Shown here: piece after piece, positions 5,797 through 5,859 of the stretch
Layout of the letters: each line of letters starts with the position of its first letter
Position numbering within the stretch: the first letter of the stretch is position 1
Origin: Candidatus Methanoplasma sp.
GTDB taxonomy: Archaea; Thermoplasmatota; Thermoplasmata; Methanomassiliicoccales; Methanomethylophilaceae
DNA length: 5,859 nucleotides
Reading direction: 5' to 3'
Assembly: GCA_031283015.1 (NCBI GenBank)
Contig: JAITCQ010000094.1
Location: forward strand, 1-5,859
The notes under the pieces: model-generated
Database searches by the model: none
Told to the model about the DNA's origin: nothing
Seen by the model: only the letters and a program-made list of their open reading frames with translations
Position numbers and translations under genes: made by a program

Positions 5797-5859
5797 CGCA
5801 GGGCGTGTGGAGATGTCCTCCGGCCAGCGATTGGTCACGGGTTCATCACGGCATATATA

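Larger units (their letters stand above)
5689..5859 (-). other. Possible 3' end of an unidentified leftward gene (partial, uncertain)
   Basis: On the minus strand a frame enters from the right edge and stays open for 56 codons to a TGA at 5689-5691, ending about 45 nt before the DUF2703-like gene. The last part would be Gly-rich and hydrophobic (GGLLTAGGPAYMFFTSGAF), which could be the end of a membrane protein, but I recognise no family. By hand count its third codon positions are about 75% G+C against about 60% at positions one and two, as expected for coding DNA. However, the segment is GC-rich and also open to the right edge in two plus-strand frames (from TTG 5677, and after the TAG at 5732-5734 with possible starts GTG 5807 / ATG 5813), one of which shares the same third-position column. 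The minus strand carries no SD or start in view. Confidence 0.25.

Noticed and set aside
5843..5859. TATATA followed by GTGATGA on the minus strand, like a promoter plus box C of a C/D guide RNA
   Set aside because: No CUGA box D follows at 40-60 nt (the first is near 5688-5691), and the TATA is too close to act as its promoter. The GTGATGA at 62-68 inside the synthase gene also lacks a box D.
1..5859. tRNA, rRNA, CRISPR array, insertion sequence or attachment site
   Set aside because: I saw no tRNA cloverleaf with a GTTCRANNC arm, no regularly spaced repeats, no transposase-like protein and no terminal inverted repeats; genes fill nearly the whole window.

Overview
The window is a compact stretch of an archaeal chromosome. 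The archaeal assignment rests on an archaeosine-type tRNA-guanine transglycosylase with a C-terminal PUA domain, a KEOPS Pcc1-like subunit, the short (about 420-residue) archaeal form of LeuC, and frequent ATA (Ile) and AGG/AGA (Arg) codons in a fairly GC-rich background. A Thermoplasmatota / Methanomassiliicoccales-like organism is my best guess from overall feel; nothing in the window proves it.

Layout. Positions 1-3085, rightward, hold a tightly packed branched-chain amino-acid (leucine-type) operon: the 3' end of a 2-isopropylmalate/citramalate synthase, then leuC, leuD and leuB. Each junction overlaps by 1-4 bases and each downstream start has a Shine-Dalgarno sequence 6-7 nt ahead. Together these convert the synthase product through isomerisation (LeuCD) and oxidative decarboxylation (LeuB) to a 2-oxoacid. 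Three bases after leuB comes a small pcc1-like gene (3089-3352), probably a KEOPS subunit for tRNA t6A37 synthesis. Its last 57 bases overlap, tail to tail, the end of tgtA (3296-5224, leftward), the enzyme that inserts preQ0 at position 15 of tRNA on the way to archaeosine. Upstream of tgtA on the same strand is a 131-residue protein (5248-5643) that resembles the DUF2703 thioredoxin-like family but lacks its cysteine pairs.

The last 170 bases or so (5690-5859) are GC-rich, with a hairpin and a short direct repeat. They are open in more than one frame, so their coding status cannot be decided here; a leftward frame running in from the right edge and ending at 5689 is one candidate.

Most of the window is ordinary housekeeping. 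The best leads are: (i) a contrast in start signals, with SD sequences inside the leu operon but TATA-like boxes centred about 25 nt before the ATG of pcc1, tgtA and the DUF2703-like gene, suggesting leaderless mRNAs; (ii) the pcc1/tgtA tail overlap; (iii) an atypical substrate loop in LeuD and an enlarged LeuB; (iv) the cysteine-poor DUF2703-like protein. I did not find a convincing new multi-gene system.
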